DNA of 64,000 nucleotides. It comes from Moritella sp. F3. GTDB taxonomy: Bacteria > Pseudomonadota > Gammaproteobacteria > Enterobacterales > Moritellaceae. The position numbers were made by a program, and so were the translations under genes. Location of the stretch: positions 454,641 through 518,640 of the forward strand of contig NZ_BLRL01000003.1 in NCBI RefSeq assembly GCF_015082335.1. The letters run 5' to 3'. Below are positions 49,858 through 58,895 of the stretch, piece after piece; the first letter of the stretch is position 1; each line of letters begins with the position of its first letter. A model generated the notes under the pieces. The model ran no database searches, was not told where the DNA came from, and saw nothing but the letters and a program-made list of their open reading frames with translations.

Positions 49858-51249
49858 TTAAAAGATAAGATGTGCCACACCTGTGATGATAGGCAATGTG
49901 ATGATAGTACGTAGTACGAAAATAATAAATAAATCGACGATGTTTACCGGGATTTTACTGCCCAATAATAATGCGCCAACTTCAGACATATAGATAAGTT
50001 GCGATACAGATACACCGGCAATGATGAAACGTGTCATGTCGCTTTCCATCGATGTAGCCAGAATACTTGGTACAAACATATCGGCAAAACCAACCACTAA
50101 CGATTCAGATGCAAGTGCCGCTTCTGGTACGTTCATGAACTCAAGGTAATACATAAACGGTTTACCAAGCACGGTAAATACTGATGTGTATTCAGCGATA
50201 AGCAAGCCGACAGTACCGATTGCCATGACGACAGGTAAGATACCAAATACCATATGCGTGGCGTTTTTCAGACCTTCGATAAATACTGTTTTGTATGACG
50301 TTACTTTTGATGCACGGTCAACGGCTTGTTCAATACCCCATGAGAAAACACTATGGCCAGTCGGGATAGCCTCTAAATCATGTTTTTTTGGTGTGCCATC
50401 AATGTAGATATCTTTTTTCCAACATAGTGGTGGTAGCTTAGGTACGATAATAGCTGCCACGATACCTGATAACGTGATCGCCATGTAGTAAGGCAAGAAG
50501 TACTGCTCTAAGTTAACCTGAGCGATAACAACTAAGCTAAACGTAATTGATACAGCAGAGAAGGTGGTGCCAATAACAGCTGCTTCACGTTGAGTATAAA
50601 ACTTCTCTTGGTATTGTTTATCCGTTAACAAGATACCGACACTGCCATCACCTAACCAAGAGGCAATACAGTCAACCGCAGAGCGACCTGGTAGGTTGAA
50701 AATAGGGCGCATGATTTTAGTACATAACGCGCCACATAATTCCAATAAACCAAAGTTAAGTAATAGCGGTAATAACAAACCGGCAAAGATGAATACTGCG
50801 AACAGCGTCGGCAGTAAGTCATTAAGCACTAGGCCACCGGTATTGGCATTCCAAATATATTCAGGACCGACTTGAAAAACGGTTGCGATAGTAAACACGC
50901 AGCTGACCAGTCTTACTATTAGCCAAAGCGGTGTTGGCATGAATAGTTCTTTTAGAAATGCACGCTCAGTGATAAATGTTGGTTTGAGCAGCACAGCCAA
51001 CATAGAGGCCACAGCCATGAACGAAATGATCACGGTGATGATGTTAAGTAGGTAGCCGTCCAATAACGACAATAGCGCTTTGGCTAGAATTGCCACTGGG
51101 ATCGTCATTTGGCCTTCATAGCTCATCGGCGTCATGAATAAAAACAAACCGATTAGTGAGGGTATTAGAAATCGCAGTAATGATTTATTACCTGAGTTTG
51201 TATTTTTTAGCTCACGCGATGATTCAGCGTAAATATTATTATCTTTCAT
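49858..51249 (-). CDS. YjiH-type nucleoside-recognition (Gate-domain) membrane protein
   Basis: 463 residues from the ATG at 51249, which has AAAGGG upstream; the frame is open to 51342 without a better start. About ten hydrophobic segments. It has the Gate/nucleoside-recognition fold seen in YjiH and spore maturation proteins: the FNLPGRSAVDCIASWLGDGSVGILLTDKQY block and a second half-repeat GFADMFVPSILATSM...RFIIAGVSVSQLIYMSEVG. Probably a transporter; the substrate (nucleoside or other) is unproven. Confidence 0.85.
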   Translation of the reverse strand: MKDNNIYAESSRELKNTNSGNKSLLRFLIPSLIGLFLFMTPMSYEGQMTIPVAILAKALLSLLDGYLLNIITVIISFMAVASMLAVLLKPTFITERAFLKELFMPTPLWLIVRLVSCVFTIATVFQVGPEYIWNANTGGLVLNDLLPTLFAVFIFAGLLLPLLLNFGLLELCGALCTKIMRPIFNLPGRSAVDCIASWLGDGSVGILLTDKQYQEKFYTQREAAVIGTTFSAVSITFSLVVIAQVNLEQYFLPYYMAITLSGIVAAIIVPKLPPLCWKKDIYIDGTPKKHDLEAIPTGHSVFSWGIEQAVDRASKVTSYKTVFIEGLKNATHMVFGILPVVMAIGTVGLLIAEYTSVFTVLGKPFMYYLEFMNVPEAALASESLVVGFADMFVPSILATSMESDMTRFIIAGVSVSQLIYMSEVGALLLGSKIPVNIVDLFIIFVLRTIITLPIITGVAHLIF

Positions 51250-51880
51250 CAAATATTTCCCTTTATAGGGCTGACACTGAAAACCAGGTTGATATACAGT
51301 GTTGCACCCATATTCCATTTGTATTGCGCTAAGTAATGGCATTAATAGCTGTCATTTACTCAATTGCTGGAGATAGTAACTGCGAACATACATCTTAGAA
51401 ACATATTATTAACACACTGTGTCAGCTGTCATGGAAATAAAATTTTTTATGATATTTTAGGTGCTCGAGGTCACATAAATAGGTTTTAAAGCGTGGTTTT
51501 TATATTGAGTAGTATGTTTTTTCTAGTTTTATATTTTGATATTTAATGGATATGCAGTAATTATGATTGAGTAATCGTGTTTTGGTTATATTTATGAATA
51601 AAGATGGAACTGCGCGGTTGTTTGAATGTTTATTTAAAGTTTATTTTTTAAGCAAATGTCAGGTGAATGTTAAGCGAAAGATTGTGTTTCCTCACATTAG
51701 GGTGAACGGGCCGCAATATGAAATGGCTGCTTAGTCATTATTTAATGCGTTAAGGTATTTTATTGTGAATCTTTCAGCGTTCTGCTAATTACATGATATT
51801 ATTAAGCAAGATAGCATTGGTATTATAGTCAATAGGCTATCATTATGGATTAAGATGTATTTTTATAAGGTGGTTTCAGG
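51250..51880. other. Non-coding gap upstream of asmA-like gene
   Basis: 631 bp, strongly AT-rich, between divergent genes. I see no small gene with a ribosome-binding site and no strong hairpin. Unusually long for this window. Confidence 0.4.
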
Positions 51881-53818
51881 ATGAAAAAAGTACTGCTTGG
51901 TATTGGCGGACTCATTGCGATAATTTTTATCGCTGGTTTTATTGCCATTAAATTTTTCGTTAATGAAGAGTTAATTAAGGATAATTTGGTTAAGCAAGCA
52001 AAGCAATTCACAAAGCAAGATGTGACGATTGAAGGTGATTTGAATCTCACTTTTTATCCACAAATTGGATTTGAATTAGGCAAAGTTACCTTATTTAACA
52101 AACATGAATATGCAGACTCTAAACAAATTGAAGTGAATAATGTGCATGCGGCTGTTGAGCTGATGTCGCTATTGACTAAAACGATTGTGGTCACGAATGT
52201 GCAAGTGGATGGCTTAACGGTTAACGTGGAAACGTTAGCTGATGGTCGTAATAATATGGATGAATTACTGGCTACATTAACACCGCCAGCAGCATCTGCT
52301 GAAACAGAATTACCAGTAATAACCAATGAAGATATTCAAGCGATCAAGGTTACGCCTGAAGGTGAACTCGCTAAAAGCGAATATCAATTTATAGTGCAAG
52401 GCGTGAGTATCACTAACGCTCAATTATCATTGAATAATCGTCAAGACGGTACATATCATAAATTGTCTGACAGCAGTTTAACCGTCGGGGAGTTTGCTTT
52501 CGCCAAGCCTGTTGCCATTACATTAGCAGCTAATTACCGTACTAATGAGTTAACTGCTAAATTAAACACCAGCATGGTACTGACTATTGATGAGCAATTT
52601 AGCGAGATAAAATTAGCAAAACTCGATAATAAACTTGCACTAACGGGCTCTATGTTACCTCGTCCAGAAATGAATATTTCATTGCAAGGTGACATGACAT
52701 ACGACAATGCTTATAAAACAATGAAGTTAGCAGGGCTTAAACTCGATGTTGATGAACTGACTATCACGGGTGACTTGGCTGTGGATGTATTTGCTAAACC
52801 AAGCTTAGAATATAATCTAGCAATGAATACTCTGGTTGTTGATGACTGGTTACCGAAGAGCGCCGCAGTTAAAGCAAAAGATGGCTCAGCAGCAACAAGC
52901 GGCACGGCTAAACAGACGGCTACTAAACCAGCACCTGAAGTTGAACCAGATCTAAGTGCTTTATCAAGTGTTAATCAAAAAGGGTCGTTAACCATCACGC
53001 AGATTAAACAGGGCGAATATGTCCTAGATAATATTAAGCTACAAAGTGAGCTTAAAGATGGGGTATTGCAACTCACTAAACTATCTTCAGATCTGTATGA
53101 GGGTAAGTTAATGGTGAAAGCATTATTAGATAGTAACAAGCAGCCTGCGACATTCAATATGAACAGCACATTGGAAAAAGTACAATCAGAGCAACTTGTT
53201 ACTATCGCAGCGGGTAAGAAAATGCTCACTGGCTTGGTCGATGTCGATGTGCGCATCAGCGGTAAGGGTCTGACGACGACTAAACTTAAATCGGCGACCA
53301 AGGGTACAATCAATACCAGCTTCACCGATGGCGCAGTGTTAGGTATGAACGTCGCGCAAGAAGTGCGTAAAGCGATTGCAATGTTCAGCAAAAAATCAGA
53401 GACAACTGCTGATGAAGGTGAACAAACAGACTTTAGTGCAATGGTGGCAAACTTTAAATTAGGCGGTGGTAAGTTAACATCGACTAAGATTGATCTCGCA
53501 TCTCCTGCGATCAAGGTCGATGGTAAAGGTTCTGCTAACTTGATTCGTGAAAACCTTGATTTTACATTTAATGCCGCGGTTGCTGAAAATATCGGTGGTC
53601 AGTCGAGCTCAACAATGAAAGAAGTACGTGACTTGCGATTGCCAATTGATGTAAAAGGCAGTTTTGCAGCGCCAAGTATTAAGGTTGATTTTGGTGCTAT
53701 TACCAAACAACTTGCTGAAAAGGAAAAAGATAAACTGATGGATAAGTATCTTGGTTCAGATGAGAAAAAAGATGAACTTAAGAACAAGATATTCAAAGAG
53801 TTTAATAGACTCTTTTAA
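51881..53818 (+). CDS. AsmA-family protein
   Basis: 645 residues. One N-terminal membrane helix (residues 4-24), then the AsmA N-terminal chorein-like region (TIEGDLNLTFYPQIGFELGKVTL) and long beta-rich periplasmic repeats, with an Ala/Thr/Lys/Pro-rich linker near 325-350. The C-terminal conserved region contains GKGLTTTKLKSATKGTINTSF and ENLDFTFNAAVAEN, typical of AsmA, and the tail is Lys-rich. AsmA-like proteins are bridge-like lipid-transport or outer-membrane-assembly factors; E. coli AsmA has a similar length (617). A single gene between terminators. Confidence 0.9.
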   Translation: MKKVLLGIGGLIAIIFIAGFIAIKFFVNEELIKDNLVKQAKQFTKQDVTIEGDLNLTFYPQIGFELGKVTLFNKHEYADSKQIEVNNVHAAVELMSLLTKTIVVTNVQVDGLTVNVETLADGRNNMDELLATLTPPAASAETELPVITNEDIQAIKVTPEGELAKSEYQFIVQGVSITNAQLSLNNRQDGTYHKLSDSSLTVGEFAFAKPVAITLAANYRTNELTAKLNTSMVLTIDEQFSEIKLAKLDNKLALTGSMLPRPEMNISLQGDMTYDNAYKTMKLAGLKLDVDELTITGDLAVDVFAKPSLEYNLAMNTLVVDDWLPKSAAVKAKDGSAATSGTAKQTATKPAPEVEPDLSALSSVNQKGSLTITQIKQGEYVLDNIKLQSELKDGVLQLTKLSSDLYEGKLMVKALLDSNKQPATFNMNSTLEKVQSEQLVTIAAGKKMLTGLVDVDVRISGKGLTTTKLKSATKGTINTSFTDGAVLGMNVAQEVRKAIAMFSKKSETTADEGEQTDFSAMVANFKLGGGKLTSTKIDLASPAIKVDGKGSANLIRENLDFTFNAAVAENIGGQSSSTMKEVRDLRLPIDVKGSFAAPSIKVDFGAITKQLAEKEKDKLMDKYLGSDEKKDELKNKIFKEFNRLF

Positions 53819-53837
53819 TATCTAATTGTTCGTCACA

Positions 53838-53889
53838 ATAAAAAAGCCTGTTAGTTAACTTATTAAAGTAACTAACAGGCTTTTTTTTC
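53838..53889. terminator. Bidirectional Rho-independent terminator (asmA-like/sbcB)
   Basis: GCCTGTTAGTTA/TAACTAACAGGC, a perfect 12-bp stem, with an A-run before and eight T after. Confidence 0.92.
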
Positions 53890-53937
53890 ATCTATTTTTA
53901 CACCGTGTTTAATTTCGATGTTTACCTTTATCTATCG

Positions 53938-55380
53938 TTAGGCACCAATAATCTTCTGACCGTAAAGGTATAACTGTTGCAATAGTTTCATTTTACGTTC
54001 GTCATGACTGTTTTCAATGGCGAGTGCATCTAAACGAGCAAAATAAGCCGGAGCGCTGTCTTCTAGCACGGTACGGCAATGATTAAGCCACTTTTGTTGC
54101 TCTGGCATTGATAGTAAATGTGGGAAGTTGCGTGCGCGATAACGGAAAAACAATTCGTTAAAACGTTCATCACTGATTTTAAGCTTCAGTCCTGCTAATT
54201 GCTCTGGCGCAGTTTCACGCAAGATCTCAAAGTTGGCTTTGTCACCCGCGCTAAAGAAACCATCATAAATCATCGCATCAACATTATTTGTTTTTGGATA
54301 TTCACGTTCTACCTGATACACGCCAACCACGTTTTCACGCAGTGTTTTACTCTCTTTCAAACGTTTTAGATTTGCTAAACAGGCGCTACGATCTATACCC
54401 AGGCGTTCGGCATTTTCAGGTAATAATGTTTTCGCTGGCGCCAGTACTGGGCATTTATTAATATGGATCAGCTTTAATGGAATAGGCGCTAAATCACCCA
54501 GTTCTTTTCTTGGTGTATACAGACGTTCACGCAATTCATCAGCGCTTAACTCTAATAACGGAGTAATGTCTTGCGCTAAGTCTGCCACTATCACGGCGTT
54601 ATTGTTCGTCGGATGCCAAGCGAGTGGCACAACCCAGCTTGTAAAGCCGCGATCAGCACCAAACATGCCGCTCACGTGTACTAATGGTGTCATGTTGATG
54701 ATATCAATCAGTGATTCAACTTTACGTTTGTTGCGTAAGTTAAATAAGAAATCGAATAATTTTGGCTGCTTATCTTTAACCAATTTGGCCATTGCAATCG
54801 TCGCGTATACGTCTGATGTTGCATCGTGGGCATTGGCATGTTCGATACCATTGGCTTTAGTTAACAGTTCAAGGCGCATACTTGGCAGACCATCATCATT
54901 TTCTGGCCAGGCAATCCCTTCTGGGCGTAATGCATAACAAGCGCGCATTAAGTCGATGATATCCCAACGTGAGTTACCGTCTTTCCACGTATGTGCATAC
55001 GGGTCGTGGAAGTTACGATAGAAGATATTACGCGTGACTTCATCATCAAAGCGGATGTTGTTGTAACCGATAATACAGGTGTTTTTCTGGCTGAACTGCG
55101 CTTCAATACGTTTACTGAATTCAGCTTCAGTGACACCTTCAGCTTGGGTTTTTTGCGGCGTAATACCCGTGATCATGGCAGCTTCTGGCGAAGGCAGATA
55201 ATCATCGGATTGACGGCAATAAAACATATCGGGTTCGCCGATCACGTTAAAGTCCATGTCGGTGCGAATACCAGCAAATTGAGAAGGGCGATCAAGTGAT
55301 GGGCTTAACCCGAAAGTCTCATAATCGTGCCAGTAAAAAGTGGCTTGGTCAGCAGCTGCTTTATTAGAATTGTTATCCAT
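53938..55380 (-). CDS. sbcB: Exodeoxyribonuclease I
   Basis: 480-residue single-strand 3'-5' exonuclease (E. coli ExoI 475). DEDDh catalytic motifs: FYWHDYETFG (Asp, Glu), GYNNIRFDDEVTRNIFYRNF (Asp) and NAHDATSDVYAT (His, Asp). The SH3-like domain (PLVHVSGMFGADRGFTSWVVPLAWH) and C-terminal helical domain (FRYRARNFP) that close around ssDNA are present. It acts in recombination and mismatch repair. A single gene; its upstream region has a perfect 15-bp inverted repeat. Confidence 0.97.
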   Translation of the reverse strand: MDNNSNKAAADQATFYWHDYETFGLSPSLDRPSQFAGIRTDMDFNVIGEPDMFYCRQSDDYLPSPEAAMITGITPQKTQAEGVTEAEFSKRIEAQFSQKNTCIIGYNNIRFDDEVTRNIFYRNFHDPYAHTWKDGNSRWDIIDLMRACYALRPEGIAWPENDDGLPSMRLELLTKANGIEHANAHDATSDVYATIAMAKLVKDKQPKLFDFLFNLRNKRKVESLIDIINMTPLVHVSGMFGADRGFTSWVVPLAWHPTNNNAVIVADLAQDITPLLELSADELRERLYTPRKELGDLAPIPLKLIHINKCPVLAPAKTLLPENAERLGIDRSACLANLKRLKESKTLRENVVGVYQVEREYPKTNNVDAMIYDGFFSAGDKANFEILRETAPEQLAGLKLKISDERFNELFFRYRARNFPHLLSMPEQQKWLNHCRTVLEDSAPAYFARLDALAIENSHDERKMKLLQQLYLYGQKIIGA

Positions 55381-55474
55381 ACTACGCCTTGTTCTTGTTC
55401 ATTTTATCTAATTAGATGGTTGTTCTTCGGTGTTGCTAGTGGTTATAAACCAGCCTGTTTGCATCACAGAATAC

Positions 55475-55515
55475 ACAGTATATTTAATGCCTTGAAAAAT
55501 CATTAAATATACTGT
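55475..55515. repeat. Perfect 15-bp inverted repeat upstream of sbcB
   Basis: ACAGTATATTTAATG (55475-55489) and its exact complement (55501-55515) with an 11-nt loop, about 95 bp ahead of the sbcB start. It could be an operator, a leader hairpin, or part of a small mobile repeat. Confidence 0.6.
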
Positions 55516-55803
55516 TAAACGATAGTCAGAGGGTAAGCTAAGCGTGGAAATATGGCAAGTGCTAACGGCCAATCTGGGTGGTTATTTTCATGCCATTCAT
55601 GCACCCTTGATATGCTGTTATTTTGCGCGATTTATAAAAATTGAATACAAGTGTCCCATAGTGGACAGTTTAATTTTTAATTGATCTTTATATTAGTCGG
55701 CAATGTCATTTGATAAAACTATGTATAAACAGGCTGTGATTTTATATTTCATTTTATTGCACTGTTTTTATATAGTTTAGTCGTAACCGAGTTAGGAAAT
55801 ATA
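55516..55803. other. Non-coding region before the 49-residue HTH gene
   Basis: AT-rich stretch, no gene seen. It includes the small dyad TGTCC-6 nt-GGACA (55652-55667), 137 bp before the HTH gene, a possible operator. Confidence 0.4.
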
Positions 55804-55953
55804 ATGAGAAAAGAACAAGTAGAGCACACAGTACAATTATTACGTGAAGGTCATGCCTTAACTGCCGTTGCAAAACTAGCAGGTATTAATGTGATGTATG
55901 TTAGCGTGATCCGCAAATTAATGGTGATGGAATTATTAAAAGTAGATGCTTAG
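55804..55953 (+). CDS. Small helix-turn-helix protein (49 residues)
   Basis: ATG at 55804, stop TAG at 55951-55953, with AGGAAAT 7 nt upstream of the start. The protein starts MRKEQVEHTVQLLREG and continues through a clear helix-turn-helix (ALTAVAKLAGINVMYVSVIRKLM), of the Hin/transposase type in which the recognition helix follows Gly-Ile. Nothing else is attached, so it could be a stand-alone DNA-binding or antitoxin-like protein. Codon use is normal and the frame is clean, so I regard it as a real gene despite its size. Function unknown. Confidence 0.7.
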   Translation: MRKEQVEHTVQLLREGHALTAVAKLAGINVMYVSVIRKLMVMELLKVDA

Positions 55954-56040
55954 CTTGGCCATATAAAGAGTAACGGCAGATAGTTGAGCAGCAATATTTG
56001 ATTAAAAAATACGACTGCTCATAACTTTATCAACGCGGTA

Positions 56041-56757
56041 TTAAGCGTGATCTAATAATCTAAAGTTCCAATTCTCTACCGTATTGGTTGCTAATCGAGT
56101 CTTAGCTGTTTCGCTCCAGTATGGTGACAACGCAGGCATCTCTATTAATGCATTCAAGCTATCTTTGTCCGATGGCTTATTGAAGAATAAGTCACAGACT
56201 TGTTTTACCGTGGTTGCTGGAATTAACCGTTTAATACGGATTAGCGCATCATCTTGATTCACCATACCCGGTTTAATGACACGATATAACCAGCCACAAC
56301 GACTTAGCGCTTGCATTTGCACTGAAATATCAGCGACATCCCAGCGGGTATTAAGGTTAAAGCAAGGCAGGCGAGGTTGACTCACTTCGATAATGGCTTC
56401 ACCCCATTGGTATTGATCGCCAATGCAGACATTTTCTTCCGTCATACCTAGTGCACTTATATTTTCGCCCATGCCTGGTGCTGAAAATAGTGGCTGCTTG
56501 TTAGTTCGCGAGGAAAATACTTGCTGCCAAAATGTGTAATGTTCGGCAGGATATTGATGTAAAGCACGCTCTAGACCACCGTGATATTTTTTATCTGCGG
56601 TCTCGTCACCTTCAAGTCCATGTTCAGAAAGGTAGATGCAGCTGCTCACCGGCTGCTTATCAATAGCGGTCTCGAAACCAAAACTTTGCTTAATTCGACC
56701 TATATATATTTCAACCGCGTATTGTTGCGGAATAAGTGGGGATGGACAATCAGACAT
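56041..56757 (-). CDS. MOSC-domain protein, YiiM type
   Basis: 238 residues (E. coli YiiM 224). MOSC core: SEHGLEGDETADKKYHGGLERALHQYPAEHY, the GMGENISALGMTEENVCIGD block, and the conserved cysteine in VSQPRLPCFNLNTRW that would coordinate the molybdenum cofactor. The C-terminal domain (SRCGWLYRVIKPGMV...) is typical of YiiM. YiiM and YcbX detoxify N-hydroxylated bases such as 6-N-hydroxylaminopurine in E. coli; the same reductase role is likely. A single gene. Confidence 0.92.
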   Translation of the reverse strand: MSDCPSPLIPQQYAVEIYIGRIKQSFGFETAIDKQPVSSCIYLSEHGLEGDETADKKYHGGLERALHQYPAEHYTFWQQVFSSRTNKQPLFSAPGMGENISALGMTEENVCIGDQYQWGEAIIEVSQPRLPCFNLNTRWDVADISVQMQALSRCGWLYRVIKPGMVNQDDALIRIKRLIPATTVKQVCDLFFNKPSDKDSLNALIEMPALSPYWSETAKTRLATNTVENWNFRLLDHA

Positions 56758-57223
56758 ATAGGTATTTCCTTATAGATAAGCATTTAGTTTGCAGGATTCT
56801 ACACAAGCAAAATTAAATAACAATCGCAATCAGTAATCAACATCCCGTACTTAACATTTCATTATTAATACTCGGAACTCAAATAATACTCAGTACTAAA
56901 AATTCTAGCGCCATAATTTCCATTTTCCATTCAGTGACCTGCATTCAGTATTTACATCCAATGACAGGGCTACAATAGTGTTGCTCATTTATTTGTATTC
57001 ACCAAGGTTAAAAATAATGTTATTTTTTTGAGGACTCAGAACACTAAAAATTTTATTTAGTCTAGTCTAAATGAAGTTGAAAGTGCATATTTATGAGTTG
57101 TGACATTATTTTTATGTTTTTTTCGTAAATATGCTTTTAATTTCGGCGACAAAGGTATAGAATCCGCCTCCTAATTTTTACAGAAAGCTACTAAAATGTA
57201 GCCGGTTATCTGCAAGGTAGACA
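56758..57223. other. Non-coding gap upstream of low-complexity protein gene
   Basis: 466 bp between divergent genes, AT-rich. A plausible -10 (TATAGAAT) lies at about 57157-57164, then the short hairpin GCTAC/GTAGC in the leader. No gene supported. Confidence 0.4.
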
Positions 57224-57823
57224 ATGAGTCATTACACAGTTTTAGGTTTATCAACATGGTTCGAACTAGTCGAACGCATCGGCTCAGAAGCAGAAGCCAA
57301 GACATATTTTTCAGAAACGAAGCTAGTCGAGTACAATAACAGAACTTGTCTCGAATTAGTTGAAGCGGGTATGTTAATGCATTTGAAGAATTGGTTAGCA
57401 GTACAATACCAAGAATTCAAATCAACGGGTGAGCGTTTACGTCGTGAACAAGTGTCACAGTCAACAAATTCCGTATCAAGTAAACTTTACTCGATAGAAG
57501 TTATTCGAACTCGTCCGCAAACGGATGGACAAAGTGTGCACCAACAAGCACAGCAAGTACAACAAAGACAGCATGTAGCATCGTCACAATTTGCGACTAA
57601 CCAGGTTCGTCCTGTACATGCGACTGCAACACCGGCTATTAAGCCTGAAGTTGCAAGACCTGTTGTTGCTGCTGCCCCTGTTGCGCCACCGAAACCACGT
57701 GTAATTACGTCAAAAGCACCAGCACCAGAAAAGAAACCTGCTGCTGCATCTATGGCTAATTTCTTTATGCGTCAGGTTCGAGCGACTAAATCTGAATTGG
57801 AAGATCGTAAGCACCATAATTAA
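57224..57823 (+). CDS. Unknown protein with Gln-rich and Pro/Ala-rich region
   Basis: 199 residues, no signal peptide or membrane helix. Residues 1-75 are predicted helical and ordered (SHYTVLGLSTWFELVERIGS...). About 95-125 is Gln/Val/His-rich, and 125-175 is Pro/Ala/Lys-rich and surely disordered. The C-terminus (about 174-195) is a conserved-looking basic helix starting SMANFFMRQVRATKSELEDRK. The layout, an ordered head plus flexible linker plus terminal peptide, suggests an adaptor. I do not recognise the family. A terminator follows at once. Confidence 0.8.
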   Translation: MSHYTVLGLSTWFELVERIGSEAEAKTYFSETKLVEYNNRTCLELVEAGMLMHLKNWLAVQYQEFKSTGERLRREQVSQSTNSVSSKLYSIEVIRTRPQTDGQSVHQQAQQVQQRQHVASSQFATNQVRPVHATATPAIKPEVARPVVAAAPVAPPKPRVITSKAPAPEKKPAAASMANFFMRQVRATKSELEDRKHHN

Positions 57824-57851
57824 GTGACGCTTGACGCGTACCTAATTATGT

Positions 57852-57916
57852 AAATGACCCAGTAGCAAGGATTGTCCCACGACGGTGGTGATAGGTCTTG
57901 GTACTGGGTCATTTTT
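57852..57916 (+). terminator. Structured terminator after low-complexity protein gene
   Basis: AAATGACCCAGTA/TACTGGGTCATTT outer stem of 13 bp, closing a 37-nt interior with its own CCAC-gacg-GTGG and CAAG/CTTG pairings, followed by seven T. Confidence 0.88.
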
Positions 57917-57957
57917 TTATCTGCAATTTAGCAATTATTTATAACGTGGATCACTTT

Positions 57958-58677
57958 ATGCGCATTCATAATGTTCATCGATTAGCAATACAACGCCTCG
58001 CAGACAGTACTAAGCCTTTTAATGCCCGTGGTGGTCGATTAATTCGTTGTGATTACTGCATGCTTGGCAAGCAATTTTGTATTTGTGAACATCGACCGCT
58101 GGTAGAGTCTACTGCTGGCTTTATGCTGGTGATGTTTGATTATGAAATGATTAAGCCAAGTAATACAGGCCGTTTGATCGCCGACGTTATTGAAGATACG
58201 TTTGCTTATCAATGGTCGCGTACAGCGCCTAGTCAAGAGATGATTGATATTATCAAAGCTGATTGTTGGCAGCCGTTCATTATCTTCCCTGAAGAGTATG
58301 TGTTAGAGCGTGAGCGAGTAGAAACTGGCCCATTAACGATAGAGTCGGGTAAGCGACCGTTATACATCTTACTTGATGGTAGCTGGCGCGAAGCGAAGAA
58401 AATGTTTAAAAAGAGCCCATGGTTACATGATATTCCGGTTATCTCATTTGATCCTGAAGTCGTATCGCAGTATCAGATCCGTAAAGCAGCAAAAGAAAAT
58501 CAACTCGCGACAGCAGAAGTTGCATCCTTAGTACTAGGGCATCATGGTGAAGCCGCTAATGCTGATATTCTTTCTTGTTGGTTTGATGTATTCCGTGAAC
58601 GTTATTTGGCTGGCACTAAGCAAATTGATGTTGGTGTTGACGCTGCACTGAAACGTTTACAAACATTAACGGTTTAG
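57958..58677 (+). CDS. tapT: DTW-domain tRNA-uridine aminocarboxypropyltransferase
   Basis: 239 residues from the ATG at 57958; the frame is open to 57898, but that start lies in the preceding terminator. Cys-rich N-terminal motif RCDYCMLGKQFCICEH, the DTW-type motif as DGSWREAKKMF, and PWL...ISFDP and YQIRKAAKENQLATAEVASLVL blocks match E. coli YfiP/TapT, which forms acp3U47 in tRNA from SAM. Assignment to TapT rather than the other DTW class rests on the cysteine motif and length. A single gene. Confidence 0.88.
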   Translation: MRIHNVHRLAIQRLADSTKPFNARGGRLIRCDYCMLGKQFCICEHRPLVESTAGFMLVMFDYEMIKPSNTGRLIADVIEDTFAYQWSRTAPSQEMIDIIKADCWQPFIIFPEEYVLERERVETGPLTIESGKRPLYILLDGSWREAKKMFKKSPWLHDIPVISFDPEVVSQYQIRKAAKENQLATAEVASLVLGHHGEAANADILSCWFDVFRERYLAGTKQIDVGVDAALKRLQTLTV

Positions 58678-58704
58678 CTTTTTCTAAGCAGCTCGAATAA
58701 CATC

Positions 58705-58747
58705 GCTGAGGTTGTATACATGAACTTATGTATGCAGCCTATTTCAG
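58705..58747 (+). terminator. Hairpin after DTW gene
   Basis: GGTTGTATACAT-6 nt-ATGTATGCAGCC (one wobble, one mismatch) enclosed by GCTGA/TCAGC. It lacks a T-run. Confidence 0.45.
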
Positions 58748-58895
58748 CATTCAGCATTGAATATTAATCTCTAATACTCCACTTACTCCTAGCAACCTCT
58801 TTAAAACCTTATTTTCACGTGTATGTGCTTTTCTTATCTATATTAATCACCTATATTGCTATCTGATTTTTATCATTCGATGTAATGGATAGATT

